20,177 nucleotides of DNA from Actinomycetes bacterium (GTDB taxonomy: Bacteria > Actinomycetota > Acidimicrobiia > Acidimicrobiales > Palsa-688). Shown in pieces: positions 7,112-14,531 of this stretch; the stretch's first letter is position 1, and every line of letters begins with the position of its first letter. The stretch covers positions 1 through 20,177 of the forward strand of contig JAKAXN010000042.1 in assembly GCA_021816565.1 (NCBI GenBank), given 5' to 3'. A program made the position numbers and the translations under genes. The notes beneath the pieces are model-generated. The model searched no databases. It was not told the DNA's origin and was given only the letters and a program-made list of their open reading frames with translations.

Positions 7112-8671
7112 TCATCTGTCCTCCTCCAGCGCCTGCTGGCGCAGCACGTGTTTCATGACCTTGCCCCCGGCGTTGACCGGCAGCGCGTCGACCACCTTCA
7201 CCCGGCGGGGGACTTTGTAGTTGGCCAGCCGGGCCCGGGCGAACCCGATCAGGTCGGTCTGGTCGACCGTGGCGCCGCGCCGGGGGACCACGAAGGCCAT
7301 CCCCACCTCGCCGAGGCGGTCGTCGGGTATGCCCACCACCGCAACCTGGGCCACTCCCCCGGCCTCCATGAGGGCCGCCTCGATCTCGGCCGGGTAGGCG
7401 TTGAAGCCTCCGACGATGAACATGTCCTTGATCCGGTCGGTGATCTGCAGCCCGCCGCTCCCGTCGAGGATGCCGACGTCGCCGGTGTGCAGCCAGCCCT
7501 CGGCGTCGATGGTCTCGGCCGTGGCTGCGGGATCCTCGAAGTAGCCGTCCATCACCGGGTAGCCCCGCACCACGATCTCCCCCGGCGTGCCCGCCGGGGT
7601 GGGCCGGCCCTCGGCGTCCAGCGTGGCCACCTCCACGCCCGGTATGGCCCGTCCGGACGTGTTCGACACCACCTCCGGCGGGTCCCCGACCCGGCACATG
7701 GTGACCAGCCCGATGGTCTCGGTGAGCCCGTAGGCGGTCAGCACCACCTCGAAGCCCAGCTCGTCGCTCATCCGGCGCAGCAACTCGACCGGGACGGCGG
7801 CGGCCCCGGTGACGGCCAGCCGCAGCGAGCGCAGCCGCTCCCGGCGCTCGGGGGGCAGCTGCAGCAGGGAGTGGTAGATGGTGGGAGGCCCGGGGAAGAC
7901 CGTGATGGCCTCGGCCGCGATCAGCTCGGCGGCGGACTCGGGGTCGAACACGGCGACCGGGTGGATCGTGGCGCCGACGGTCATGGCCGCCACCACCCCG
8001 GCTTTGGATCCGAAGGTGTGGAACAGCGGGTTGACCAGCAGGTACCGGTCGCCGGGGCGGATCCCGAGGTTCTCGGCGTAGAAGCGGAACGACCTCAGCG
8101 TGGTCCCGTGACGGGACCTGACCCCCTTGGGGTTCCCCGTCGTCCCGGAGGTGAACATCAGGTCGAGCCAGTCGTCGGGGCGGATCGCGGCGGCCCGGCG
8201 TTCGGCCTCGGCGGCCCAGAAGGGATCGGAGCCCCCGGCCACGAAGTCGGCCAGCGGGCCGTCGTCGAGCAGGACCGTCCTCTCCAGGTGGGGGACGTCC
8301 TCGCCGTCGAGGAGCTGCGGGAAGCTGCGACCCAGGAACTCCCCGACGGTGAAGAGCAGGCGGGCCCGGCTGCGGCGCAGCACGTAGGCCGCCTCCGGGC
8401 CCTGGAAGCGGGTGTTCAGCGGGACCAGGACCGCCCCGGTGGCGGCGACGGCCAGCTGGGCGGCGATCCAGTCGGCCGAGTTGGGGGCCCAGATGGCCAC
8501 CGTGTCGCCGCTCTCGATGCCGGCCGCGGCCAGCGCCGCGGCCAGCGCGAACACGTCGTGGCGCAGGTCCGCCCAGGTGATCCGGCGGCTCCCGTCGACC
8601 ACCGCCTCAGCGGTCGGGTACGTGCGGGCCAGGGCCTCGAGCAGGGCCGGGAGGGTGGCGGCTTCGGCCAT
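7112..8671 (-). CDS. fadD3: FadD3-like acyl-CoA synthetase (HIP-CoA ligase)
   Basis: An adenylate-forming CoA ligase of 519 residues from the ATG at 8671. Motifs in order: P-loop MFTSGTTGNPKGV (172-184), YGLTET (314-319), HTGDVG (395-400), hinge DRIKDMFIVGGFNAYPAEI (412-430) and the catalytic lysine in NAGGK (Lys504). The N-terminal run SGDTVAIWAPNSADWI and VPLNTRF closely follow FadD3 as I recall it, the enzyme that thioesterifies the steroid-derived C/D-ring propionate HIP. First gene of the eight-gene minus-strand operon. A GTG at 8716 would add 15 low-complexity residues. Neither start has a clear ribosome binding site, and alignment to FadD3 favours 8671. The ligase assignment is very secure; the HIP specificity is inferred from similarity and context. 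Confidence 0.88.
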   Translation of the reverse strand: MAEAATLPALLEALARTYPTAEAVVDGSRRITWADLRHDVFALAAALAAAGIESGDTVAIWAPNSADWIAAQLAVAATGAVLVPLNTRFQGPEAAYVLRRSRARLLFTVGEFLGRSFPQLLDGEDVPHLERTVLLDDGPLADFVAGGSDPFWAAEAERRAAAIRPDDWLDLMFTSGTTGNPKGVRSRHGTTLRSFRFYAENLGIRPGDRYLLVNPLFHTFGSKAGVVAAMTVGATIHPVAVFDPESAAELIAAEAITVFPGPPTIYHSLLQLPPERRERLRSLRLAVTGAAAVPVELLRRMSDELGFEVVLTAYGLTETIGLVTMCRVGDPPEVVSNTSGRAIPGVEVATLDAEGRPTPAGTPGEIVVRGYPVMDGYFEDPAATAETIDAEGWLHTGDVGILDGSGGLQITDRIKDMFIVGGFNAYPAEIEAALMEAGGVAQVAVVGIPDDRLGEVGMAFVVPRRGATVDQTDLIGFARARLANYKVPRRVKVVDALPVNAGGKVMKHVLRQQALEEDR

Positions 8672-8826
8672 GGACGCCGGTGGGCGCGGTGCGGTCGAAT
8701 CGTTCGCTTGGGCCACTTCTGCGGGAGGGTCCTCTCGGGGGTTTGTCTGCCGGAATCGGTCGCGACAAGAATGCGCTTCTAGCCGGACAGAGACACTATC
8801 CGACTGATTGGAGGGGATCCCGCCTG

Positions 8827-10428
8827 ATGAGCAACGCCATACCGACCAGCGGAATGTACCGATCCGCTTACGGCGGCGACCTTCTGGTGCGCGGCCTGGC
8901 CCGCAACCCGGACCGGCCGGCGGTGTACCTGGGTGACAAGGTCCTCACCTCGGCGCAAATGGCCGCTGAGATAAGCCGATACATCCAGGCGTACGAATCT
9001 TTCGGGCTGAGCCGCGGTAGCCGGGTGGCCACCCTGGCGGCGAACCGGCCGGAGGTGCTTTTCAACATGGGCGCCGGGATGGTGGCGGGCACCCGGGGTA
9101 CCGCACTGCACCCGATGGGCTCCCTGGAGGACCACGCCTACATCCTCGAGGATGCCGAGATCGAAACGTTGTTCTACGACCCGAGCGCCTACGAGGAGAG
9201 GGCCATGGCCCTGAAGGACCGGGTTCCCGGCCTGAAGAACGTAATCGCCCTGGCCCCGACCGACGCCGCCCCGGACCTGCCCACCGCGGCATCCAGGTTC
9301 GGGTCGCGCACCTTGAAGGCCCACGCCCCCGAGGATCCCGACACCCCGTACTCGGTGGCCTACACCGGCGGCACCACCGGCCAGCCCAAGGGAGTGGTGG
9401 GGACGTGCCGGAGCATGTCCACCATGACCACCATCCAGATGGCCGAGTGGCAGTGGCCGGCCGACATGCGCTTCTTGTGCTGCACCCCCCTGAGCCACGC
9501 CGGGGCCGCCTTCTTCGTCCCCACGCTGCTGCGGGGCGGGTCCCTCTACGTGCTCCCCTACTTCGACCCGGAGAGGGTGATCGACACCATCGTCGAGCAC
9601 CGGATCACGGCCACCATGCTGGTGCCCACCATGATCTACGTCCTGCTGGACCACCCGAAGCTGGCAGCGGCGGACCTGTCCAGCCTGGAAACCCTGTACT
9701 ACGGGGCGGCGGCCATGTCGCCCTCGCGGCTGGCCGAGGGGATCGAGAGGCTGGGCGAGGTCTTCTTCCAGTTCTACGGGCAGGCCGAGTGCCCCATGAC
9801 CATCACCGTCCTCCGCAAGGAGGAGCACCTGGTCGACCGGCCGGACCGGTTGGCCACCTGCGGCCGCCCGGTTCCCTGGCTGGACGTGGCCCTCCTCGAC
9901 GACGAGGGCCAGGAAGTGCCCCACGGCGAGGCCGGCGAGATCTGCGTGCGGGGGCCGCTGGTGATGAAGGAGTACCTCAACAAGCCCGAGCAGACGGCGG
10001 AGGCGTTCAAGTACGGCTGGCTGCACACCGGTGACGTGGCCCGGGCCGACGACGAGGGTTTCTTCACCATCGTGGACCGCAAGAAGGACATGATCGTGAC
10101 CGGCGGGTTCAACGTGTTCCCGCGCGAGATCGAAGACGTCATCTCATCCCACCCGGCCGTGTCCGCCGCGGCGGTCATCGGCATCCCCGACGACAAGTGG
10201 GGCGAGGCGGTGAAGGCCGTGGTGGTGCGCCGCCCCGATGCGCCGGTGGATGGCGGTCCGGCCCTCGAGCAGGAGCTGATCGCGCTGGTCAAGGACCGCA
10301 AGGGGCCGGTATCGGCGCCCAAGTCGGTGGACTTCGTGGATCAGATCCCCCTCAGCGCCCTCGGCAAGCCCGACAAGAAGACCCTGCGGTCCCGCTACTG
10401 GGAGGGCGTCGGGCGCATGGTCAACTAG
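8827..10428 (+). CDS. FadD8-like fatty-acyl/steroid-acyl CoA synthetase
   Basis: A 533-residue adenylate-forming CoA ligase. Motifs are the P-loop AYTGGTTGQPKGVVG (178-192), YGQAECPM (tyrosine-glutamate adenine motif), HTGDVARADDEGFFTIVDRK, the hinge KDMIVTGGFNVFPREIEDVI and the catalytic lysine in LSALGK (Lys514). The segments TALHPMGSLEDHAYILEDA, AEWQWPADMRFL and CTPLSHAGAAFF resemble M. tuberculosis FadD8 as I remember it, rather than FadD3. The ATG at 8827 was chosen over upstream in-frame starts because GGAGGGG lies ten bases before it and family similarity begins just after it. The gene stands alone, divergent from the fadD3-like operon, and ends at a strong bidirectional hairpin. The substrate is unknown; a second steroid-derived acid, side chain or fatty acid is possible. 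Confidence 0.88.
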   Translation: MSNAIPTSGMYRSAYGGDLLVRGLARNPDRPAVYLGDKVLTSAQMAAEISRYIQAYESFGLSRGSRVATLAANRPEVLFNMGAGMVAGTRGTALHPMGSLEDHAYILEDAEIETLFYDPSAYEERAMALKDRVPGLKNVIALAPTDAAPDLPTAASRFGSRTLKAHAPEDPDTPYSVAYTGGTTGQPKGVVGTCRSMSTMTTIQMAEWQWPADMRFLCCTPLSHAGAAFFVPTLLRGGSLYVLPYFDPERVIDTIVEHRITATMLVPTMIYVLLDHPKLAAADLSSLETLYYGAAAMSPSRLAEGIERLGEVFFQFYGQAECPMTITVLRKEEHLVDRPDRLATCGRPVPWLDVALLDDEGQEVPHGEAGEICVRGPLVMKEYLNKPEQTAEAFKYGWLHTGDVARADDEGFFTIVDRKKDMIVTGGFNVFPREIEDVISSHPAVSAAAVIGIPDDKWGEAVKAVVVRRPDAPVDGGPALEQELIALVKDRKGPVSAPKSVDFVDQIPLSALGKPDKKTLRSRYWEGVGRMVN

Positions 10429-10445
10429 CCGCAGCCGAAGCCGCA

Positions 10446-10477
10446 GACGGTGGGCCGGGCCTCCCCGGCCCACCGTC
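10446..10477. terminator. Bidirectional hairpin terminator
   Basis: A perfect 14-bp inverted repeat (GACGGTGGGCCGGG / CCCGGCCCACCGTC) with a four-base loop lies 17 bases after the FadD8-like stop and 14 bases before the stop of the convergent aldolase gene. It has no strong T-tract on either side, as is common in high-GC actinobacteria. Placement between convergent stops makes a two-way transcription end the natural reading. Confidence 0.8.
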
Positions 10478-10491
10478 GCCGGCCGCGTCTA

Positions 10492-11523
10492 TCAGGCCGG
10501 CACCTGGGCCCGGGCCAGCTCGGCGGCGATCTGGATGATCTGGTCCTCCTGCCCGCCGACCAGGCGCTGGCGGCCGCACTCGAGGAGGATCTCCGCTCCC
10601 GAGACGCCGTAGCGCTCGGCGGCCCGGTAGGCGTGCTTCAAGAAACTGGAGTACACGCCGGCGTAGCCCATGATCAGCGCCAGTCGGTCCAGCACGCACT
10701 CGTCGTCCATGACCGGGCGGACCACGTCCTCGGCGGCGTCGATGATCTTGAGCACGTCGATACCGGTGCGGATCCCGAGCCGCTCGAACACGGCGGCCAT
10801 GGCCTCGACGGAGGTGTTGCCCGCCCCGGCCCCGAAGCGCCGGGTGGATCCGTCGACCTGGACGGCTCCGGCCCGCACGGCCAGGACGGTGTTGGCCACC
10901 GACACCGAGAGGTTCTCGTGGCCGTGGAATCCCACCTGGGCGTCCGGGCCGACCTCGGCGACGACGGCCGCCACCCGGTCGGAGGCCTCCTCCATGACCA
11001 TGGCACCGGCGGAGTCGACCACGTAGACGCACTGGCATCCGGAGTCCACCATGATGCGGGCCTGGCCGGCCAGCGCGTCGGGCGGGGAGCTGTGGGCCAT
11101 CATCAGGAATCCCACGGTCTCCAGGCCGACCTCCCGGGCCAGGCGGAAGTGCTGCTCGGAGACGTCAGCCTCGGTGCAGTGGGTGGCGATGCGGATCACC
11201 TCCACCCCCAGCTCCGCCACGGCGGTGATGTCGTCCTTGGTGCCGACGCCGGGCAGCATGAGACAGGCGATACGGGCCCGCCGGGCGGTGTCGACGGCGG
11301 CCCTGATCAGCTGGCGCTCGGGGGTCCTGGAGAAGCCGTAGTTGAAGGAGCTGCCCCCGAGGCCGTCACCGTGGGCCACCTCGATCAGCGGGACCCCGGC
11401 GTCGTCGAGAGCGGCGACGATGGATCGCACGTCCGACTCGGTGAACTGATGGCGCTTGGCGTGCGATCCGTCACGCAGCGAGGTGTCTGTGACCCGGACA
11501 TCCAGATCGGCAGAGAACGGCAT
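10492..11523 (-). CDS. hsaF: 4-hydroxy-2-oxovalerate aldolase (HsaF-like)
   Basis: A 343-residue class II pyruvate aldolase of the HMG-CoA-lyase-like TIM-barrel family. It splits 4-hydroxy-2-oxoacids into pyruvate and an aldehyde, which it channels to its partner dehydrogenase. The DmpG catalytic positions are exactly conserved: Arg17, Asp18 and His21 in [11 protein letters not shown], and the metal ligands His200/His202 in GFHGHENL. The C-terminal communication domain (about 275-343) is present. In steroid degraders (HsaF) the substrate is the hydroxy-oxohexanoate from rings A/B; in other pathways the same family serves catechol or phenylpropionate degradation. The ATG overlaps the stop of the upstream dehydrogenase gene (TAATG), so the pair is translationally coupled. 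The enzyme call is near certain; the steroid-specific name rests on context. Confidence 0.95.
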   Translation of the reverse strand: MPFSADLDVRVTDTSLRDGSHAKRHQFTESDVRSIVAALDDAGVPLIEVAHGDGLGGSSFNYGFSRTPERQLIRAAVDTARRARIACLMLPGVGTKDDITAVAELGVEVIRIATHCTEADVSEQHFRLAREVGLETVGFLMMAHSSPPDALAGQARIMVDSGCQCVYVVDSAGAMVMEEASDRVAAVVAEVGPDAQVGFHGHENLSVSVANTVLAVRAGAVQVDGSTRRFGAGAGNTSVEAMAAVFERLGIRTGIDVLKIIDAAEDVVRPVMDDECVLDRLALIMGYAGVYSSFLKHAYRAAERYGVSGAEILLECGRQRLVGGQEDQIIQIAAELARAQVPA

Positions 11524-12434
11524 TACTCGGCGCCTCCTGAGGTAGCGATGTGGCGGGCCAGCTCGTCGCCCACCCGGGCGGCCGCGGCGGTCATAATGTC
11601 CAGGTTGCCGGCGTAGGGCGGCAGGAAGTCCCCGGCACCCTCCACCTCCACGAACACCGCCACCCGCCCCAGCGTCGCACCCCGGCCGTCGGGGACCTCG
11701 TCGAACTGGGGGTCGGTACGCAGGCGGTAGCCGGGCACGTAGCTCTGCACCGACTCCACCATCTGGCGGATGGACCGGTCGATCTTGTCGTGATCCGCAT
11801 CGGGGGGCAGGGAGCAGAAGATGGTGTCGCGCATGATGATGGGCGGGTCGGCCGGGTTCAAGATGATGATGGCCTTGCCCCGGGTCGCCCCCCCGAGGAC
11901 CTCGACCGCCTTGGAGGTGGTCCGGGTGAACTCGTCGATGTTCTGGCGGGTGCCCGGGCCGGCGGACACCGATGAGACGGTGGCGACTATCTCGGCGTAC
12001 TCGACGTCCACGACGCGCGACACGGCGTAGACCATGGGGATGGTGGCCTGGCCCCCGCAGGTCACCATGTTGATGTTCGGCTGGTTGACGTGCTCCACCA
12101 GGTTGACCGGCGGGATCACGAACGGCCCTATGGCTGCCGGCGTCAGGTCCACCGCCTTCATGCCGGCGTCGTGGTAGCGGGGGTAGTTCTCCCGGTGCAC
12201 GTAGGCCGACGTGGCCTCGAACACGATGGCCGGCGGCTCCGGGCGGGACATGAGCCAGTCCACCCCCCCGGGCGACGCCTCCACTCCGAGCTCCCGGGCC
12301 AGGGCCAGGCCCCTCGAGGAGGGGTCCACCCCCACCATGTAGCGGGGCTCGATCCACTCCGAGCGTAGAAGCTTGTACAGAAGATCGGTTCCGATGTTGC
12401 CCGATCCCACGATCGCGGCCGTCACCTTCGACAT
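11523..12434 (-). CDS. hsaG: Acylating acetaldehyde/propionaldehyde dehydrogenase (HsaG-like)
   Basis: A 303-residue CoA-acylating aldehyde dehydrogenase (DmpF/MhpF/HsaG family). It oxidises the aldehyde released by the aldolase to acyl-CoA with NAD+ and CoA. Visible are the Rossmann loop GSGNIGTD (10-17), [17 protein letters not shown] (95-111), the catalytic Cys126 in MVTCGGQAT and [14 protein letters not shown], which binds the aldolase-facing part. The ATG has GGAAGGAGAG five bases upstream, a strong ribosome binding site. First gene of a two-gene minus-strand operon with the aldolase, divergent from the LLM oxidoreductase gene. In M. tuberculosis the pair is accompanied by the hydratase HsaE; that gene is not adjacent here. 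The enzyme call is near certain, the steroid role contextual. Confidence 0.94.
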   Translation of the reverse strand: MSKVTAAIVGSGNIGTDLLYKLLRSEWIEPRYMVGVDPSSRGLALARELGVEASPGGVDWLMSRPEPPAIVFEATSAYVHRENYPRYHDAGMKAVDLTPAAIGPFVIPPVNLVEHVNQPNINMVTCGGQATIPMVYAVSRVVDVEYAEIVATVSSVSAGPGTRQNIDEFTRTTSKAVEVLGGATRGKAIIILNPADPPIIMRDTIFCSLPPDADHDKIDRSIRQMVESVQSYVPGYRLRTDPQFDEVPDGRGATLGRVAVFVEVEGAGDFLPPYAGNLDIMTAAAARVGDELARHIATSGGAE

Positions 12435-12472
12435 CCGGGCTCTCCTTCCGCTGCGGGCCCTGACCTGTCACC

Positions 12473-12502
12473 AGGATTGCCGGGCCGGGCACTCCGGCTC
12501 AA
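12473..12502 (-). promoter_or_regulatory. Candidate promoter of the hsaG-hsaF operon
   Basis: On the minus strand a TTGAGC box (12497-12502) is followed after 18 bases by AATCCT (12473-12478). This is a plausible -35/-10 pair about 38 bases upstream of the HsaG start codon. The match to consensus is partial, so this is a candidate read by eye. Confidence 0.35.
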
Positions 12503-12508
12503 TGCCCT

Positions 12509-12547
12509 GTCCCGGTGGACGAAACGGGCCGTCCCGGTGGACGAAAC
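12509..12547. promoter_or_regulatory. Candidate operator: two 17-bp direct repeats, 22-bp period
   Basis: The sequence GTCCCGGTGGACGAAAC occurs exactly twice, at 12509-12525 and 12531-12547, 22 bases apart (two helical turns). Each copy contains the palindrome GTCC-cggt-GGAC. The repeats sit between the divergent hsaG and LLM promoters, about 44 to 82 bases upstream of the inferred LLM transcription start and just upstream of the minus-strand -35 candidate. This is what a tandem dimer-binding site for a local regulator would look like. The IclR gene two genes away is the natural candidate, but that link is inference. Confidence 0.6.
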
Positions 12548-12578
12548 ACCGCGGTGCGGCCCCGGTCCGGCTGGCCCT

Positions 12579-12584
12579 TACTGT
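12579..12584 (+). promoter_or_regulatory. -10 element of a leaderless promoter (LLM oxidoreductase)
   Basis: TACTGT fits TANNNT and lies six bases before the GTG start codon at 12591. No Shine-Dalgarno sequence is present, so transcription probably begins at the start codon, as is frequent in actinobacteria. No clear -35 is visible, which fits an activator-dependent promoter. Confidence 0.5.
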
Positions 12585-12590
12585 CGGGCC

Positions 12591-13487
12591 GTGCGCTTCT
12601 CCACCATGTACTCGATGATCGAGCCGTCGTACTACGCGCCGCTGGCCCAGGCGGCCGAAGCCGCCGGCTTCTCCAGCATCGGCCTGGCGGACAGCATCTG
12701 CTACCCGGAGCAGTCCGACTCCACCTACCCGTACAACTTCGACGGCACCCGGGAGTTCCTGGAGAACAAGCCGTTCATCGAGCCCCTGATCTGCGCCGCC
12801 GCCATGGGCGCGGTGACCAAAACGCTGCGCTTCCACACCGCGGTGTTGAAGCTGCCGATCCGCAACCCCGTGATCTTCGCCAAGGAGGTCACCTCGGTGG
12901 CCGCCATCACGGGCGGCCGGTTCGACCTGGGTGTCGGCATCAGCCCGTGGCCCGACGACTACGAGGTGTGCGGGGTCCCCTGGGCCGGCCGGGGCCGGCG
13001 TTTCGAGGAGTGCATCGACATCATCACACGGCTCTCGAGCGGCGGGTACGCCGAGCACCACGGCGAGTTCTACGACTTCCGGTCCATCCGGCTCAATCCC
13101 GGCGCCCGGGTACCCATCCTGATCGGTGGTCACAGCGAGAAGAGCCTCGACCGGGCGGCCCGGCTGGGCGACGGCTGGCTGCCGGCCGGCATGTCCCTCG
13201 ACGAGCTGCGCTCCGCCATGACCCGCCTGGCGGAGCTGCGCCGACGCTACGGGCGCGACCATCTCCCCTTCGCCGTGCACGCCATTTGCATGGAGGCCTT
13301 CACCGCCGAGGGGGTGCGTCGGCTGGCCGACATCGGGGTGACCCACGCAGTGGGCGGCTTCAGCTCGTTCAACCCCTACGGCCGTGACGCCGACGGCGAA
13401 CCGCTCCAGGACAAGATCGACGCCCTCAACCGCTACGCCGAGCGGGTCATCGCCCCCACCGCCGACCTGGAGCCGGCCCCGATCTAG
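12591..13487 (+). CDS. LLM-class (luciferase-like) F420-type oxidoreductase
   Basis: A 298-residue luciferase-like TIM-barrel flavin/F420 oxidoreductase. Signatures are FSTMYSMIEP at the N-terminus, GLADSICYPEQSD (deazaflavin-binding strand region), KLPIRNPVIFAKEVTSVAAI, GGRFDLGVGISPW, the RGRRFEECIDIITRL helix and PILIGGHSEKSLDRAARLGDGWLP. Members reduce or oxidise cofactor-bound substrates; an F420-type family member (Rv3520c, from memory) also occurs in the mycobacterial cholesterol cluster, so a steroid-intermediate substrate is plausible. An ATG-type start further upstream would translate the operator repeats, so the leaderless GTG at 12591 is chosen. Divergent from hsaG and 62 bases before the IclR regulator. 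The family is secure; cofactor (F420 versus FMN) and substrate are unknown. Confidence 0.85.
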   Translation: MRFSTMYSMIEPSYYAPLAQAAEAAGFSSIGLADSICYPEQSDSTYPYNFDGTREFLENKPFIEPLICAAAMGAVTKTLRFHTAVLKLPIRNPVIFAKEVTSVAAITGGRFDLGVGISPWPDDYEVCGVPWAGRGRRFEECIDIITRLSSGGYAEHHGEFYDFRSIRLNPGARVPILIGGHSEKSLDRAARLGDGWLPAGMSLDELRSAMTRLAELRRRYGRDHLPFAVHAICMEAFTAEGVRRLADIGVTHAVGGFSSFNPYGRDADGEPLQDKIDALNRYAERVIAPTADLEPAPI

Positions 13488-13536
13488 ACGGGACCGCCCC
13501 GGGGCTGGCGATCCCCCACCGCGTCCCACCCAACGG

Positions 13537-13542
13537 TATGAT
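13537..13542 (+). promoter_or_regulatory. -10 element of a leaderless promoter (IclR regulator)
   Basis: TATGAT, nearly the consensus -10, ends seven bases before the in-frame GTG at 13550. The apparent ATG at 13538 lies inside this box and is therefore probably not the start codon. No clear -35 box or ribosome binding site is visible. Confidence 0.55.
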
Positions 13543-13549
13543 CGGCGCG

Positions 13550-14437
13550 GTGACGGCGGACGTCGAGGGCACGAGGGCGATGGAGTCGGCCGGGGAGGCC
13601 GAGCACCGTGAGTCGGTCGCCGGGCGGATCTCGATGATCATCGGGGCGTTCGACGCCGGCGCCCCGACGCTCAGCCTCAGCCAGCTGACGGAGCGTACCG
13701 GGCTGCCCAAGTCGACGGTCCACCGCATGGCCGACCAGCTCGTCGAGTACCGCTGGCTCGAGCGCACGCCCACCGGTTACCGGCTGGGGATCAGGTTCTT
13801 CGAGGTGGGCGGGCTGGTGTCCAGCCGGACCCACCTGCGGGAGCGGTCGCTGCCGTTCCTGCAGGACCTGCAGGCTGCCACCCGCCATTCGGTGCACCTG
13901 GGGATCCTCGACGGGCGCGACGTGGTGATCCTGGAGAAGCTGTGGGGTCACGACTCGACCACCCTGCCCACCCGGGTGGGCGGCCGGATGCCGGCCCACT
14001 GCACGGCCGCCGGCAAGGCCCTGCTGGCGTTCTCCCATGACCGGACCGTCGACGAGATAATCGCCGGCGGCCTGGACCGGCGGACCGGCCGGACCATCGT
14101 GGTGCCGGAGCTGTTCCGCCAGGAGCTGGCCACCGTGCGGACGGCCCACTGGGCCCTCGAGACCGAGGAGAACGTGGCCGGCCTCCGCTGCGTCGCCGCC
14201 CCCATCCGCGGCTCGGGTCGGGCCATCGCGGCGGTTTCGGTCAGCGGTCCGGTGCACAAGGTGGACGTGAGCCGGGTGGTTCCCCTGGTGCGGCGCTGCG
14301 CCGGGGACATCTGGAACCAGCTGTTCGGCCGGAGATCGGCCCGTGACGGCGCCGGCCCCGATCCCGATACCCGCAACCCCTGGGACGTCGAGCAGTGGTG
14401 GGACTGGCTGGAGCAGATCTCCGGCGAGTGGATGTAG
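13550..14437 (+). CDS. IclR-family transcriptional regulator
   Basis: A 295-residue DNA-binding regulator. The winged helix-turn-helix spans about 20-85, with LSLSQLTERTGLPKSTVHRM as the helix-turn-helix, followed by the linker helix and the IclR effector domain (EKLWGHDSTTLPTRVGGRMP, HCTAAGKALLA, RCVAAPIRGSGRAIAAVSVS). These domains are typical; the C-terminus extends by a tail with five tryptophans in its last 20 residues (NPWDVEQWWDW and GEWM). The GTG at 13550 follows a near-consensus -10 box, so a leaderless start is preferred over the ATG at 13538. It lies between the LLM and KstD genes, all on the same strand. It probably controls neighbouring steroid genes, perhaps through the 17-bp repeats upstream of hsaG/LLM; target and ligand are inferred only from position. 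Confidence 0.9.
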   Translation: MTADVEGTRAMESAGEAEHRESVAGRISMIIGAFDAGAPTLSLSQLTERTGLPKSTVHRMADQLVEYRWLERTPTGYRLGIRFFEVGGLVSSRTHLRERSLPFLQDLQAATRHSVHLGILDGRDVVILEKLWGHDSTTLPTRVGGRMPAHCTAAGKALLAFSHDRTVDEIIAGGLDRRTGRTIVVPELFRQELATVRTAHWALETEENVAGLRCVAAPIRGSGRAIAAVSVSGPVHKVDVSRVVPLVRRCAGDIWNQLFGRRSARDGAGPDPDTRNPWDVEQWWDWLEQISGEWM

Positions 14438-14442
14438 CACCC

Positions 14443-14487
14443 GCAGCCGGGCTCCGGGCCGGGCGGCCGGTGTCCCGGCTGCCGGGA
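14443..14487 (+). repeat. Inverted repeats between the IclR and KstD genes
   Basis: GCAGCCGGG (14443-14451) and CCCGGCTGC (14474-14482) form a 9-bp inverted repeat with a 22-base loop. The right arm also takes part in a second, tighter palindrome TCCCGG-ctg-CCGGGA (14473-14487). The larger hairpin could end IclR transcription. The tighter palindrome, centred 52 bases upstream of the KstD start, could be an operator. The two structures are mutually exclusive. Confidence 0.4.
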
Positions 14488-14518
14488 TAGAGCGCCGGAG
14501 CGGCCCTGCGCCCCTCTT

Positions 14519-14524
14519 TATCAT
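14519..14524 (+). promoter_or_regulatory. -10 element of a leaderless promoter (KstD)
   Basis: TATCAT ends seven bases before the ATG at 14532, in a T-rich patch that stands out from the surrounding GC-rich DNA. No Shine-Dalgarno sequence lies at a usable distance, so a leaderless transcript starting at the ATG is likely. Confidence 0.5.
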
Positions 14525-14531
14525 CGGCGGG

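Noticed and set aside
8672..8716. A 15-residue N-terminal extension of the FadD3-like ligase from GTG 8716
   Set aside because: The extension is low-complexity, has no close ribosome binding site, and similarity to FadD3 begins at the ATG at 8671. It is kept only as an alternative.
8743..8768. TTGTC...GACAA inverted pair as an operator upstream of the FadD8-like gene
   Set aside because: Only five outer bases match and the inner positions are not symmetric, so chance is likely.
10492..12492. A 666-codon frame as a dehydrogenase-aldolase fusion
   Set aside because: The N-terminal part is the shadow of HsaG in another frame; the aldolase begins at the coupled ATG at 11523.
13538..13540. ATG as start codon of the IclR gene
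   Set aside because: It is embedded in TATGAT, a near-consensus -10 box placed correctly for a leaderless GTG start 12 bases downstream.
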